A DNA stretch of 64,000 nucleotides from Bog-473 sp963737745 (lineage in GTDB: Bacteria; Actinomycetota; Acidimicrobiia; Acidimicrobiales; RAAP-2), in NCBI GenBank assembly GCA_963737745.1, contig CAVTTR010000001.1, positions 1-64,000 of the forward strand, given 5' to 3'. Both the position numbers and the translations under genes were made by a program. This document shows, piece by piece, positions 25,436 through 34,455 of this stretch. The notes beneath the pieces are model-generated. The model made no database searches. It saw nothing but the letters and a program-made list of their open reading frames with translations, and was not told the DNA's origin. Position 1 is the first letter of the stretch. The number at the start of each line of letters is the position of its first letter.

Positions 25436-27022
25436 ATGGCGTTTCCTGTGGAGCGGCGTTGCGTTCATCACATGCTTGAAGAACGCGTCAAAGAGGACCC
25501 CGACGCGCGCTTGCTGACGATCATTGGTGAACGCGCCGAGTCATATACCCGCGCGGAGGTTTGGGATCTATCGAGGCGTGTGGCGGGGGCCTACAATTTG
25601 GCCGGCGTGGTGCCGGGCGACCGTGTCGTCATCATGCTGGAGAACCGAATCGAATTTGCCTCGGCGTGGCTGGGAGCGATGGCGGCTGGTGCGATCGCGG
25701 CACCTCTCAACACCATGTTCGCCGGGCCGATTTTGGCAAACATGCTCGAGACTATGGCTCCCGCCGTGATCGTTATTGAAGCCGGCCTCGTGGATGGCGT
25801 GACCGAAGCACTCAATACTGCAGGCTACGGCGGCATCGTCGCGATCGTAGGTGCTTCGGGGCCGGTCCATCTAGACGGCCACAAGACCGTTAATTTCAGT
25901 GACTGGTTGTCCGTTGAGCCCATCGAAGATATCTATCAAGCATCACCTTCGGAGACCGCGTCGCTAATGTACACCTCCGGTACGACAGGGCCGTCGAAGG
26001 GATGCATGTGGCCACACAATCTCTTCTTGACGGCGGCAGAGGTTTGGTCGGAAATCGTCGGGTACGAGAATGGGGACGTTATTCATAGCGCCACTCCGAT
26101 GTTTCATGGGCTGGCGCTGATGTCGTGCTTTACGTGTTCGATTTTGATCGGCGGTGAAGCAATCATTCCAGTGAGATTCTCGGTTACCAGCTACTGGAAG
26201 CAGATCCACGATTACCAGGCAACGCGAGGTGTACTCGTGGGTCAAATGATGACCCTTTTGGCTAATCAGGAGGTTGACGAGTACGAAGTCAACAACACCC
26301 TGAAAAGCGTCTTCTGCGGACCGATTCCAGCAGACTTCGAAGAGATCGAGGCGAGGTTCGGTCTGCGCATGAATCAGGGCTACGGGCAGGCTGATGTTGG
26401 GATCATGATCGCCCAGCCGACCAGCGAGACACATTTCGACAAGACATCGATGGGAAAGGTGCTTCCTGACTGGGAGCTTCAACTGGTTGATGACAACGAT
26501 AATCCTGTCGCACCAGGAGAGCCCGGGGAGTTGATCGCTCGGCCGCGGAAACCATTCATTTCATCTAAGGGTTACTTTGGTATGCCTGAAGCAACGGTCG
26601 AACTATTACGCAACGCCTGGTACCACACTGGCGATGTGTTGAGGTGCGACGACGGTTGGTACTACCTCGTAGACCGAAAGAAGGACGCGATTCGGCGAGG
26701 GGGTGAGAACATTTCCTCGTTCGAGGTCGAGCAAGTCTTGCTCAGCCATCCAAGTGTGCAACAGGCGGCGGTCATCGCTGTGCCATCGGATCTCAGTGAG
26801 GATGACGTCATGGCCTGCCTCGTGGTCGACAACGAGTCAGAACTGGCGGCAATCGGTGATTACGCCGAGGCGAACTTGCCCTACTTCGCTGTGCCCAGGT
26901 ACTATGAACTGCTCGAAGAACTTCCCGTTACTCCGAACAACAAGGTTCGCAAAGTAGATCTTCGGGCGCGCGGCGTCACGTCGACGGCTTGGGACCGCGG
27001 TCGGACACGTCGAAAGCGATGA
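25436..27022 (+). CDS. Acyl-CoA synthetase (ANL superfamily)
   Basis: This AMP-forming acid:CoA ligase of about 528 aa probably activates the substrate brought in by the neighbouring Liv transporter. The ATP/P-loop motif is LMYTSGTTGPSKG; later motifs are NQGYGQADVG, WYHTGDVLR and the hinge region LVDRKKDAIRRGGENISSFE, and the C-terminal lysine is in TPNNKVRKVDL. The start at 25436 is the first one downstream of the promoter, though its ribosome site (GGGGG) is weak. The next gene starts in its last codons (ATGA at 27019). The acyl group cannot be deduced. Confidence 0.9.
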   Translation: MAFPVERRCVHHMLEERVKEDPDARLLTIIGERAESYTRAEVWDLSRRVAGAYNLAGVVPGDRVVIMLENRIEFASAWLGAMAAGAIAAPLNTMFAGPILANMLETMAPAVIVIEAGLVDGVTEALNTAGYGGIVAIVGASGPVHLDGHKTVNFSDWLSVEPIEDIYQASPSETASLMYTSGTTGPSKGCMWPHNLFLTAAEVWSEIVGYENGDVIHSATPMFHGLALMSCFTCSILIGGEAIIPVRFSVTSYWKQIHDYQATRGVLVGQMMTLLANQEVDEYEVNNTLKSVFCGPIPADFEEIEARFGLRMNQGYGQADVGIMIAQPTSETHFDKTSMGKVLPDWELQLVDDNDNPVAPGEPGELIARPRKPFISSKGYFGMPEATVELLRNAWYHTGDVLRCDDGWYYLVDRKKDAIRRGGENISSFEVEQVLLSHPSVQQAAVIAVPSDLSEDDVMACLVVDNESELAAIGDYAEANLPYFAVPRYYELLEELPVTPNNKVRKVDLRARGVTSTAWDRGRTRRKR

Positions 27023-27963
27023 GCTTGTGCTCAGGCAGCGAGCCAATCGGCGCTCCAGACGGGCGAGAAAGAACACCGGCACAAGGTAGGGGTCCGCAGG
27101 AATGGACTAGCCGAGACGGGCTACGTCTGATCGGCGACGACAGAGGCCCAGTTGATGGACAACTGATAATCCTGTTGCACGGTGGGGGCCAAACCCGCCA
27201 TTCTTGGAAGAGCACTGCCGATCAACTGATCGAGTCTGGATATCGAGTCGTAACGTATGACGCGCGGGGCCACGGCGATTCCGGATGGTCGGATTTGGAT
27301 GGCTACTCCTTGGAATCGTTTGCTTTGGATCTTTTTGAGATTGTTAAATCGATCGGAGCGCCGAATCCAGTACTCGTTGGAGCTTCACTCGGGGGAGACA
27401 CGAGTCTGGTAGCGGCGGGCGAGCTTGGACTGCAAGTCTCGTCCGTCGTACTGGTGGACGTGTTGCCTCATGCGGACCCTGGTGGTGTCGCACGCGTGCA
27501 AGAATTTATGCGCTCTCAACCTGACGGCTTCGCGACTATCGATGAGATGGCTGAAGCGGTCGCGCGGTATCAGCCGCATCGTCGTCGTCCGAAAAATCTC
27601 GACTCTTTGATGAAGAATGCAAGACGAGATTCCAATGGTCGTTTCAGGTGGCACTTCGACCCCACGTTCGTCGAAGAAGACTTAGATTTGGATGGACGCC
27701 AACTACGACTTGATTCTGCACTCACGGCAATCGACGCGCGGATCCTGCTAGTGCGAGGGATGCTGTCAGATGTGTTGACGGACAAGGGAGTGGCAGCCTT
27801 TCAGGCGCTCCGACCTGATGCAGAGTGCGTCACCGTGAGCGATGCAGCGCACATGGTGGCTGGTGACCAGAACGACGTATTTACAGAGGTGGTTGCCGAA
27901 TTCTTGCGCCGTTCGGGGCCATCGCAGGTGTGGCTCCTGATGGCAGAACGGAGCCTGCATTAA
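27019..27963 (+). CDS. Alpha/beta hydrolase
   Basis: This protein of about 314 aa overlaps the ligase stop. It has an oxyanion segment (ILLHGGGQTRHSW), a nucleophile elbow GASLGG and a late histidine in SDAAHMVAG. DARGHGDSGW fits the lipase-like strand. It resembles the hydrolase at 53049-53999 (HGGGQ, LVDVLP), so the two are paralogues. Possible roles are ester, lactone or C-C bond hydrolysis in the pathway, or thioester cleavage. Confidence 0.88.
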   Translation: MSLCSGSEPIGAPDGRERTPAQGRGPQEWTSRDGLRLIGDDRGPVDGQLIILLHGGGQTRHSWKSTADQLIESGYRVVTYDARGHGDSGWSDLDGYSLESFALDLFEIVKSIGAPNPVLVGASLGGDTSLVAAGELGLQVSSVVLVDVLPHADPGGVARVQEFMRSQPDGFATIDEMAEAVARYQPHRRRPKNLDSLMKNARRDSNGRFRWHFDPTFVEEDLDLDGRQLRLDSALTAIDARILLVRGMLSDVLTDKGVAAFQALRPDAECVTVSDAAHMVAGDQNDVFTEVVAEFLRRSGPSQVWLLMAERSLH

Positions 27964-28027
27964 ATGATGGCCGGCTCCTGGATCATCAGCATCGCAAAAG
28001 TCGGAACACGTCCGTGAAGAGAGAAAG

Positions 28028-30751
28028 ATGAGCCAGCTCTTTGCCGCCTCATTAGTCGGACTCGGCGCAGGATCAATGTACGCGCTGTCAGCCCTCGGAG
28101 TGGTCGCCGTCTACCGAGGTTCAGGCGTGATCAACTTCGCGAGCGGCGCAATGGGCATGGTGGGCACATTCGTATTCTGGATGCTCGCTGACCAGCACAA
28201 TTGGCCCGTTCCCGTGGCCCTATTCGTAGGTGTGGGGGCTTCGGGCGTGCTCGGACTAGCAACCCATTTTCTCATCATGCGACCATTGCGACACAGCAGC
28301 AACCTGGTCAAGCTGGTAGCAACTCTAGGTGTATTGATCGCGACGCAATCCGGCATGGCATTGATCTACGGTGCCAACACCTTTGTCGCTCGGCCGTTTC
28401 TGCCCCACGGAGAGGTCACTATTTTTGGAGCTACCGTGGGGGCCGACCGACTTTGCCTGCTTGGCTTTGCTATTGCCCTGACTTTCGGAGCGACGCTGAT
28501 TTACTCACGTACTCGATTCGGTCTCGCTACCACGGCTATCGCTGAAAACCCAGCGGTCACGTCCTCCATGGGATGGTCACCCGACACACTGGCCGCCGTC
28601 AACTGGGCGGTAGGTGGATGCCTGGCGGGCTTCGCCGGGATCTGTCTCGCACCCATCGTCGGCGTGGCGGTTTCATCCGCTTTGCTCTTGCTACTGCCCA
28701 GTCTCGCAGCCGCTGTAGCCGGGGGGATGCGGTCCTTTACTATGACCGCGATTGTCGCATTGGCGATCGGCGTTTTACAGTCCGTACTGCCCCGTTACGT
28801 CACAACCCCGGGTGTTCCTGAGGCGGTGCCTTTCGTTGCGATCGTCGCCGTGCTGATCTTTCGGGGCACCGCTTTACCATCTAGGGACGTAGTGCGCGAG
28901 GAGTTCCCTCGAGTATCCAGCGGTCGAATACCCTGGGTTCTCGCCACCGTCTGTGCTCTTGCCCTTGCGTTCATACTTGCCGGGCACCTGTCCTACGTCT
29001 GGGTAGGTGCAATTACAACATCGCTCGCTGTCTCACTGATCCTGCTGAGTCTCGTCGTCGTGGTTGGATACGCAGGGCAACTGTCGTTGGCTCAGTACGC
29101 GATCGCTGTTGCCACCGGTGGAGTTGTCTCAGCACATCTCTCCGTCGTCGGGCTCCCCTTCCCTGTCGCAGCGCTTTGCGGTATTGCTTCGGCAGTACCT
29201 GTGGGCTTTGTCTTCGGTCTTCCAGCTGCTCGTACAAGGGGCCCAGCGTTGGCAATCGTTACCCTCGGACTAGCAGTCGTAATCATCGATGTGGGATTTG
29301 GCAACTTTTGGTTGACCGGTGGCTATGACGGTCTCCAACTAAAGAATCCAACAATCTTTGGGATCAACCTCAATCCGACAACCTATCCCGATCGATACGC
29401 CATAATGTCACTCATCTGTGTCGTTGTGTGCTGCCTCATGGTGGCTAACCTCCGCCGTGGGCGAGCAGGGCGACGAATGTTGGCCGTTAGGTCCAACGAG
29501 CGCGCAGCTACCGCGATAGGTGTGAGCGTGCGGGGAGCGAAGCTGGCGGCCTTCGCTATAGCTGCCGCTATTGCAGCTGTGGGCGGAGTACTTCTTACCT
29601 TTGCTCAACCAGTCGCCCTCTTCGCTTCTTACTCGCCGTTCGACTCGATCGAAGCGGTTTCCTATGCGGTCGTCGGGGGCCTAGGTTTCGCAACCGGAGC
29701 ATTGGGCGGCTCGGTGCTCGCTCCTGGGGGTGTCGGTACCGAAGTGCTCTCCCGATTTGGGACCCAGTACGACGGTTGGCTGGATTTCGCTGCCGGATTG
29801 CTGACGATAGTAACGGTGATCCTGTATTCCAACGGAATGGCGGCATTCAATGTAGACTTGGGGAGACGGGTCCAGCACGCAGTTAGGGCGAAATTGGGTA
29901 GTCGCCTGCCCTCGCCGAGGCGACGTCTCGAGATTCCTCAACGTTCTGAGACAGCGACCAATACGCGGGCTGCAGCGCCAGAGCAGTTGCACACGTTGGA
30001 CGCCGTCGGAGTCTCGGTCAGGTTCGGTGGACTCCTTGCCGTGGATCAAGCGAGTTTCAGCGTTACGTCCGCCGAGATCCTGGGGATTATCGGCGCTAAC
30101 GGGGCAGGCAAGACGACGATTATTGACGCCATCACCGGCTTCGTACCGCTATCAGCGGGCCAGATTCTTCTTGATGGCAAAGACCTCTCGCAAATGGACC
30201 CCACCAAGCGAGCTCGCACAGGCATAAGCCGATCCTTCCAGTCACTTGAGCTCTTTGAAGACCTGACGGTGCGGGAGAATTTGCTGGCCGGATGTGACGA
30301 CGTGGGCTTGAAGTACTGGGTTACAGACCTGTTCTGGCCCGGGCGTACGAAGCTTCCACCTTCCTCTCTCGAGGTAATTCGTGACTTGGATCTCGTTGAC
30401 GACATTGACAAGCTTCCCTCGGAGCTTTCATTTGGTAAGCGAAGGCTCGTCGCGATCGCACGTGCGTTGGCTCGTGAACCGAGCGTGATCCTCCTGGACG
30501 AACCAGCTGCCGGACTGGATATCTCGGAACGACAAGAACTGAGTCAAACGATTCGCCATCTCGCCAAGCAGTCCCGTACCGCGGTGATCATCGTCGAACA
30601 CGACCTCGACCTGATACGGGCGGTCGCAGATCAGGTAGTAGTGATGGAGTTTGGACGTTGCATCGCTAGCGGAAAACCTGACGAAGTGCTTTTGGATCCC
30701 AACGTTATTGCCTCCTACGTCGGTGGGACAGAGAGCAGAACTGTGGCATGA
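28028..30751 (+). CDS. Liv-type ABC transporter, permease-permease-ATPase fusion (LivH-LivM-LivG)
   Basis: This 907-aa protein joins three subunits that are usually separate. Residues 1-290 are a LivH-like permease (SMYALSALGVVAVYRGSGVI, INFASGAMG). Residues 300-610 are a LivM-like permease (GYAGQLSLAQYAIA, FGLPAARTRGPALAIVTLGL). After a linker, residues 660-907 form a LivG-like ATPase with Walker A GANGAGKTT, signature LSFGKRRLVAIARAL and Walker B VILLDEPAAGLD. The LivF ATPase is encoded next with a start-stop overlap. The transporter family imports branched amino acids, ureas, aromatic acids and similar compounds; the gene setting favours an organic acid. The binding protein is probably the one at 44445. 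Confidence 0.92.
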   Translation: MSQLFAASLVGLGAGSMYALSALGVVAVYRGSGVINFASGAMGMVGTFVFWMLADQHNWPVPVALFVGVGASGVLGLATHFLIMRPLRHSSNLVKLVATLGVLIATQSGMALIYGANTFVARPFLPHGEVTIFGATVGADRLCLLGFAIALTFGATLIYSRTRFGLATTAIAENPAVTSSMGWSPDTLAAVNWAVGGCLAGFAGICLAPIVGVAVSSALLLLLPSLAAAVAGGMRSFTMTAIVALAIGVLQSVLPRYVTTPGVPEAVPFVAIVAVLIFRGTALPSRDVVREEFPRVSSGRIPWVLATVCALALAFILAGHLSYVWVGAITTSLAVSLILLSLVVVVGYAGQLSLAQYAIAVATGGVVSAHLSVVGLPFPVAALCGIASAVPVGFVFGLPAARTRGPALAIVTLGLAVVIIDVGFGNFWLTGGYDGLQLKNPTIFGINLNPTTYPDRYAIMSLICVVVCCLMVANLRRGRAGRRMLAVRSNERAATAIGVSVRGAKLAAFAIAAAIAAVGGVLLTFAQPVALFASYSPFDSIEAVSYAVVGGLGFATGALGGSVLAPGGVGTEVLSRFGTQYDGWLDFAAGLLTIVTVILYSNGMAAFNVDLGRRVQHAVRAKLGSRLPSPRRRLEIPQRSETATNTRAAAPEQLHTLDAVGVSVRFGGLLAVDQASFSVTSAEILGIIGANGAGKTTIIDAITGFVPLSAGQILLDGKDLSQMDPTKRARTGISRSFQSLELFEDLTVRENLLAGCDDVGLKYWVTDLFWPGRTKLPPSSLEVIRDLDLVDDIDKLPSELSFGKRRLVAIARALAREPSVILLDEPAAGLDISERQELSQTIRHLAKQSRTAVIIVEHDLDLIRAVADQVVVMEFGRCIASGKPDEVLLDPNVIASYVGGTESRTVA

Positions 30752-31425
30752 ATTCTTCGACGATGGTGTCTTGTGAGGAGCTTTGCTCGGGGTACCTCGG
30801 CGTAGCAGCGGTTCGTGACATAGACCTCGAAGTCAAGGCGGGCCAGGTCGTCCTTCTCGCCGGCCGCAATGGAGCAGGTAAAACGACGACGCTCATGACC
30901 TTGGCTGGAGCGATCAAACCTCTGAGCGGCCGAGTTCGCGTCCGCGGCGAGGTATCGTCGCTTCCGCTTCACCGTCGAGTACGTCAAGGCCTCGGGCTGG
31001 TCACGGAGGGGCGCTGTGTCATTCGAGGTTTGTCGGTCGAGGAAAATCTAAGGCTCGGCAATGGCGACATGCGGATTGCCTTTGAGCATTTTCCAGAACT
31101 CGAGAGTCGCCGGAAGACTAAAGCCGGCCTCTTGTCCGGCGGAGAACAGCAAATGCTTGTCGTAGGTCGCGTTCTCGCGTCGCGGCCTAAGGTGATACTT
31201 GCTGACGAACTATCCCAAGGCCTGGCCCCAATTATTGTTCGGCGATTGCTTGACGTGCTCAGATCCGCAGCCGACGAAGGTATTGCAGTGTTGCTCGTAG
31301 AGCAGCACCTCAAGCTTGGTCTGGAGATAGCCGATCATGTCTACTTTCTTCGACAGGGAAGGGTTCATGGTTCGAGCGCTGCCAGCAACGTCACCGACGC
31401 CGACATTGAAGCTGCCTATTTCTGA
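30748..31425 (+). CDS. Liv-type ABC transporter ATPase (LivF-like)
   Basis: This is the second ATPase of the transporter, 225 aa, overlapping the fusion gene by ATGA. Walker A is GRNGAGKTT, the signature LLSGGEQQMLVVGRVLASRP, and Walker B VILADELSQGLAP. The order fusion-LivF is that of a Liv operon with three genes merged. It should pair with the ATPase domain of the fusion protein at the inner face of the membrane. Confidence 0.92.
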   Translation: MNSSTMVSCEELCSGYLGVAAVRDIDLEVKAGQVVLLAGRNGAGKTTTLMTLAGAIKPLSGRVRVRGEVSSLPLHRRVRQGLGLVTEGRCVIRGLSVEENLRLGNGDMRIAFEHFPELESRRKTKAGLLSGGEQQMLVVGRVLASRPKVILADELSQGLAPIIVRRLLDVLRSAADEGIAVLLVEQHLKLGLEIADHVYFLRQGRVHGSSAASNVTDADIEAAYF

Positions 31426-31524
31426 TTCTTGGCCCGACGAGGTGTGGATAGATTTTTGATTGGGCACATTAGACACGAGTGCCGGTCCGTTGTGACAAGA
31501 GCTGGCCGAATTGGAGGTATTGGT

Positions 31525-32391
31525 GTGAATTTGTCCTTAGCGATGGCCGCTATTCCGATCGAGGAATACCCAGCGATCGCGGTTGAATGCGAGCGACTCG
31601 GTCTGGAATCGGTGTGGTTTCCAGACCATCTGGCAATCCCGACTTGGAGGGATACCCCCTATCCGTACACCAGCACGGGTGAGCCGCCGTTTCCATCCAC
31701 GATGCCGTTTTATGACGTGTGGATCCTGACGGGCATGGTGGCCGCCTTGACGTCGCGTATCAAAATAGGGACCGGAGTATTTGTGCTTCCGTTACGCCCG
31801 GCGGTGATCACGGCACGAGCGGCGTCTACGGCTCAGCACGCCTCGGGTGGCAGGCTCTTGCTCGGTACTGGCACCGGTTGGTTAGAAGAGGAATTTGAGG
31901 CGACCGGTGAGTCTTTTGCTGATCGTGGTCCGCGCACGGACGAAATCGTAGAGGCCATGCGGCAGCTGTGGACGGGTGAGCCGACCTCGTACGCGGGCAA
32001 GTACGTGACGTTTCCTGAGGTAACCGTGGCGCCACCCGTCCCTGCTCCCATCCCTGTGATCATCGGCGGTACATCGGGGCCCGCCATCCGCCGGGCAGCT
32101 ACGCTCGGCGACGGCTGGTACGGAATGAATTGCGAGCTGACGGTGGCCAGATCGGTGCGGGACTCGATCCAGGCGAAGCGAGAGGCGCTGGGGAAGTCCG
32201 GTCCATTTCCGTACTACGCCCGCTTACCCGCGCCGTACGAGCAGCCGGACATCGAGGGTTATGTGGCCTCCGGCTTCGACTACCTCACGATCCAACTGGA
32301 CGGATGTGGGGCTGCCCCATCCGATTCCATCGGCCGCAAGCTGGATCTCGTCGGGAGTACCGTTGAAAGAATCCGGGCCATCACGGGATGA
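31525..32391 (+). CDS. LLM-class (luciferase-like) oxidoreductase
   Basis: This is a TIM-barrel flavin or F420-dependent enzyme of about 288 aa. The GTG at 31525 is supported by GGAGG seven bases upstream. Motifs include VWFPDHLAIP, SRIKIGTGVFVLPLRPAVIT, GRLLLGTGTGWLEEEFEATG and VPVIIGGTSGPAIRRAA, typical of actinobacterial F420-dependent LLM proteins (TIGR03619-like). It may oxidise or reduce an intermediate of the pathway. Its last codons overlap the start of the kinase-like gene. Confidence 0.88.
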   Translation: MNLSLAMAAIPIEEYPAIAVECERLGLESVWFPDHLAIPTWRDTPYPYTSTGEPPFPSTMPFYDVWILTGMVAALTSRIKIGTGVFVLPLRPAVITARAASTAQHASGGRLLLGTGTGWLEEEFEATGESFADRGPRTDEIVEAMRQLWTGEPTSYAGKYVTFPEVTVAPPVPAPIPVIIGGTSGPAIRRAATLGDGWYGMNCELTVARSVRDSIQAKREALGKSGPFPYYARLPAPYEQPDIEGYVASGFDYLTIQLDGCGAAPSDSIGRKLDLVGSTVERIRAITG

Positions 32392-32981
32392 CTCAGGACA
32401 CGAGGGATACCAATACCAACGATTCCCGCCCCGCCATCGTACGCCCGATCCGAGCATCGTTGATAGTGGTGGGAAGCTTCGCGACTGGCAAAACGACCAC
32501 TTGTGGCATCCTAAGTGAGCTCACTGGAGCCCCCTACATCGACATGGGCACTCTTGTGCAAAGAGAAGCCGCATTGCGCGGGCTTGATTTGCTCACACAT
32601 GCCGCGAATCAGTTTGCCAAAGGCAATACCGTTTTTATGAAATCAGTCGTAGATGAAGCGCAAACATTGGGAAGACCTTCTATCGTTGCCGGCTTGCGAC
32701 GGGTCGATCAGCTGGAATATTTGAAGGAGCACCTTGCCCCCGCCTTCTCAGTCGCCCTTACGCTTCCCGATGACGAACGTTTGCGCAGACTTACCCGTCG
32801 CCGGTTCACTGAAGATCCAGGAAAGGAGTGGTCGGAACGAGAGGCCTTGGAAGAGTCATGGGGCATCTCCGATGCAATCGCTGCATGCGATGTGCGACTC
32901 TCATCGGCTGCGCCAGCTCAACCCGTGGCTGAGGAATGCCTCGCCCGGTGGTTAGCGTTTGAGAGGCGTCAAGCGAGGTAA
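32388..32981 (+). CDS. Small P-loop kinase (AAA/cytidylate kinase-like)
   Basis: The 197-aa protein has a Walker A loop GSFATGKTT, followed by LSELTGAPYIDMGTLV and a lid-like arginine-rich helix (DDERLRRLTRRRF). This is the plan of nucleoside/small-molecule kinases such as cytidylate or dephospho-CoA kinases, but no exact family is clear. It overlaps the LLM gene by ATGA and is the last gene of the operon. A kinase in this catabolic operon is unusual; it might phosphorylate a pathway intermediate or a coenzyme precursor. Confidence 0.65.
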   Translation: MTQDTRDTNTNDSRPAIVRPIRASLIVVGSFATGKTTTCGILSELTGAPYIDMGTLVQREAALRGLDLLTHAANQFAKGNTVFMKSVVDEAQTLGRPSIVAGLRRVDQLEYLKEHLAPAFSVALTLPDDERLRRLTRRRFTEDPGKEWSEREALEESWGISDAIAACDVRLSSAAPAQPVAEECLARWLAFERRQAR

Positions 32982-33088
32982 CGGGTGCGGATTGCGCGCA
33001 CCGCACGTTGTAGGTCGCCCTTGGATGGGTGCGTACGCGCTCGTCATTATTGCCTTATGTTCAAACGACTAATGAAGCTCAGCACCTT

Positions 33089-34186
33089 CTAGCGCGGCTC
33101 CGACGTCGCGAGACCCATTAGATCGAGGTACTGCTGCTGATAGTCGGGCACGCCAGTCCATTTCGAAACCGGCTTCGGAAGATTGCCTGCCGTTCGGAGC
33201 AAGAATTCTAGATCCGTACCGGCATCTGTTTGAAGGGGTTGCGGCAACCCCACACTATGTGCTGCTAGACCGTACATCAGGAGCCAGTAGTTGGGTTCCC
33301 CGGGGTATTCCAAGGCGGCGTAAATTGTCCCATCTGCAATTTTCTGAAGTTCCGCAATGGTTGGAGCGACTCCCGAAAGAATCTTCACTCTTCCGTCCAG
33401 CTTCGCCAATTTAAGGAGTGACGGCAGATCGTCGGCGATCCCATCTGCCGGCAGAACGACGTAGTTCACTGAGGGATGGGCCTCCAGGTAGGCCATGGTC
33501 TGAGCTCCGACGGTACCCGCCCGAACGGCGGCCAGTGAAGTAGGCATTACGTCTCCTTTACAGCCGCTGCAGTTCGTGTCCAAGTACTCGGCAAATGCTT
33601 CCGCTGTCTCATGGAGCGCCGGTTGCTCGGTGAGATCGATGAAAAGTCCGTGGCCATGTCCCTGAGAGTCTGAAATGATGAAATTCGCGAGGGTTGATCC
33701 GACCCGCTGGGAAGAGAACGAGCATGAAAAGCAACCGATAACTCCGCGGTCGGAAGCATCCGGCTCTGTCTTGATGGCGTATTCGACCACGGGGATTTCG
33801 GCAGCTTTGGCTTTTGCCAATCCGTCAGCGAAGAGGTACGAGGGCATGGCCAGCACAACGACATAATCAACGTGCTGGTCCACGGCCTGCTCTACTGCGG
33901 CGTTCACCGTGTCCGGGTTGGCAGGGTCAAACCCAATTGTCAGCAGCTGCCATCCGATCGCTCTCGCTGCGGCCTCTGCCGAACTAGTCAGTTTGGTCGC
34001 CATGCCCAAACTTGGGACCAACCAGGCTACGGTTTTTCCTGCAGACGGTGCATGTGGGAGCTTCGTCGAAACAGGTATACGGGATGGTGCCTTCGTAACA
34101 GCATCAACCGCGGCAGTCGCACGCTTTACTTCCTCACTAAGCGTGCGGATCTCACCGCTGGGTGGCTGGTTCTGTGTCAATTTCAG
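33089..34186 (-). CDS. Periplasmic-binding-protein-like (type 1 sugar-binding fold), no signal peptide
   Basis: The protein of about 365 aa has the fold of substrate-binding proteins of sugar-type ABC systems: TVAWLVPSLGMATKLTSSAE, GWQLLTIGFDPANPDTVNAA, AAVRAGTVGAQTMAYLEAHP and ADGIADDLPSLLKLAKLDGR. No secretion signal or lipobox is seen in the 70 codons upstream, and no cognate permease lies beside it. The start is uncertain (CTG 34186 behind AAAGGA; TTG 34180; ATG 34339). It may be a cytoplasmic sensor, an enzyme-like relic, or a protein whose exported 5' end is lost. It stands alone between the Liv operon and a divergent-looking SDR region. Confidence 0.68.
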   Translation of the reverse strand: MKLTQNQPPSGEIRTLSEEVKRATAAVDAVTKAPSRIPVSTKLPHAPSAGKTVAWLVPSLGMATKLTSSAEAAARAIGWQLLTIGFDPANPDTVNAAVEQAVDQHVDYVVVLAMPSYLFADGLAKAKAAEIPVVEYAIKTEPDASDRGVIGCFSCSFSSQRVGSTLANFIISDSQGHGHGLFIDLTEQPALHETAEAFAEYLDTNCSGCKGDVMPTSLAAVRAGTVGAQTMAYLEAHPSVNYVVLPADGIADDLPSLLKLAKLDGRVKILSGVAPTIAELQKIADGTIYAALEYPGEPNYWLLMYGLAAHSVGLPQPLQTDAGTDLEFLLRTAGNLPKPVSKWTGVPDYQQQYLDLMGLATSEPR

Positions 34187-34455
34187 TACCGTCCTTTCTT
34201 CTTGGCATATGTACAATCGTTCACAAGTCCACTTCGACGAGAGAGGAAGGACCTGGGCTCGTTTCCCAGCGGCACCACGAACGTTTGAGCCTTTCGAGGA
34301 ACGGTTCGACCTCCCGCATAAATGGAGCGTGTAATCCATGGTTCTCGGATCTAAGCCGGGGTCGCATTGCACCCGAAGGAGAGTTCCTTGCCGCGTCAAA
34401 CATCCGTCTTTCCTCACCGACTAACTTTCGCCGCACTCGGACCCTTGGGTTGGTT

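Noticed and set aside
32984..33002. Terminator after the Liv operon
   Set aside because: GGTGCG/CGCACC can pair, but the stem is short and no T tract follows.
34187..34417. Longer N-terminus for the orphan binding protein
   Set aside because: The extra 77 residues lack a signal, domain or ribosome site and look non-coding.
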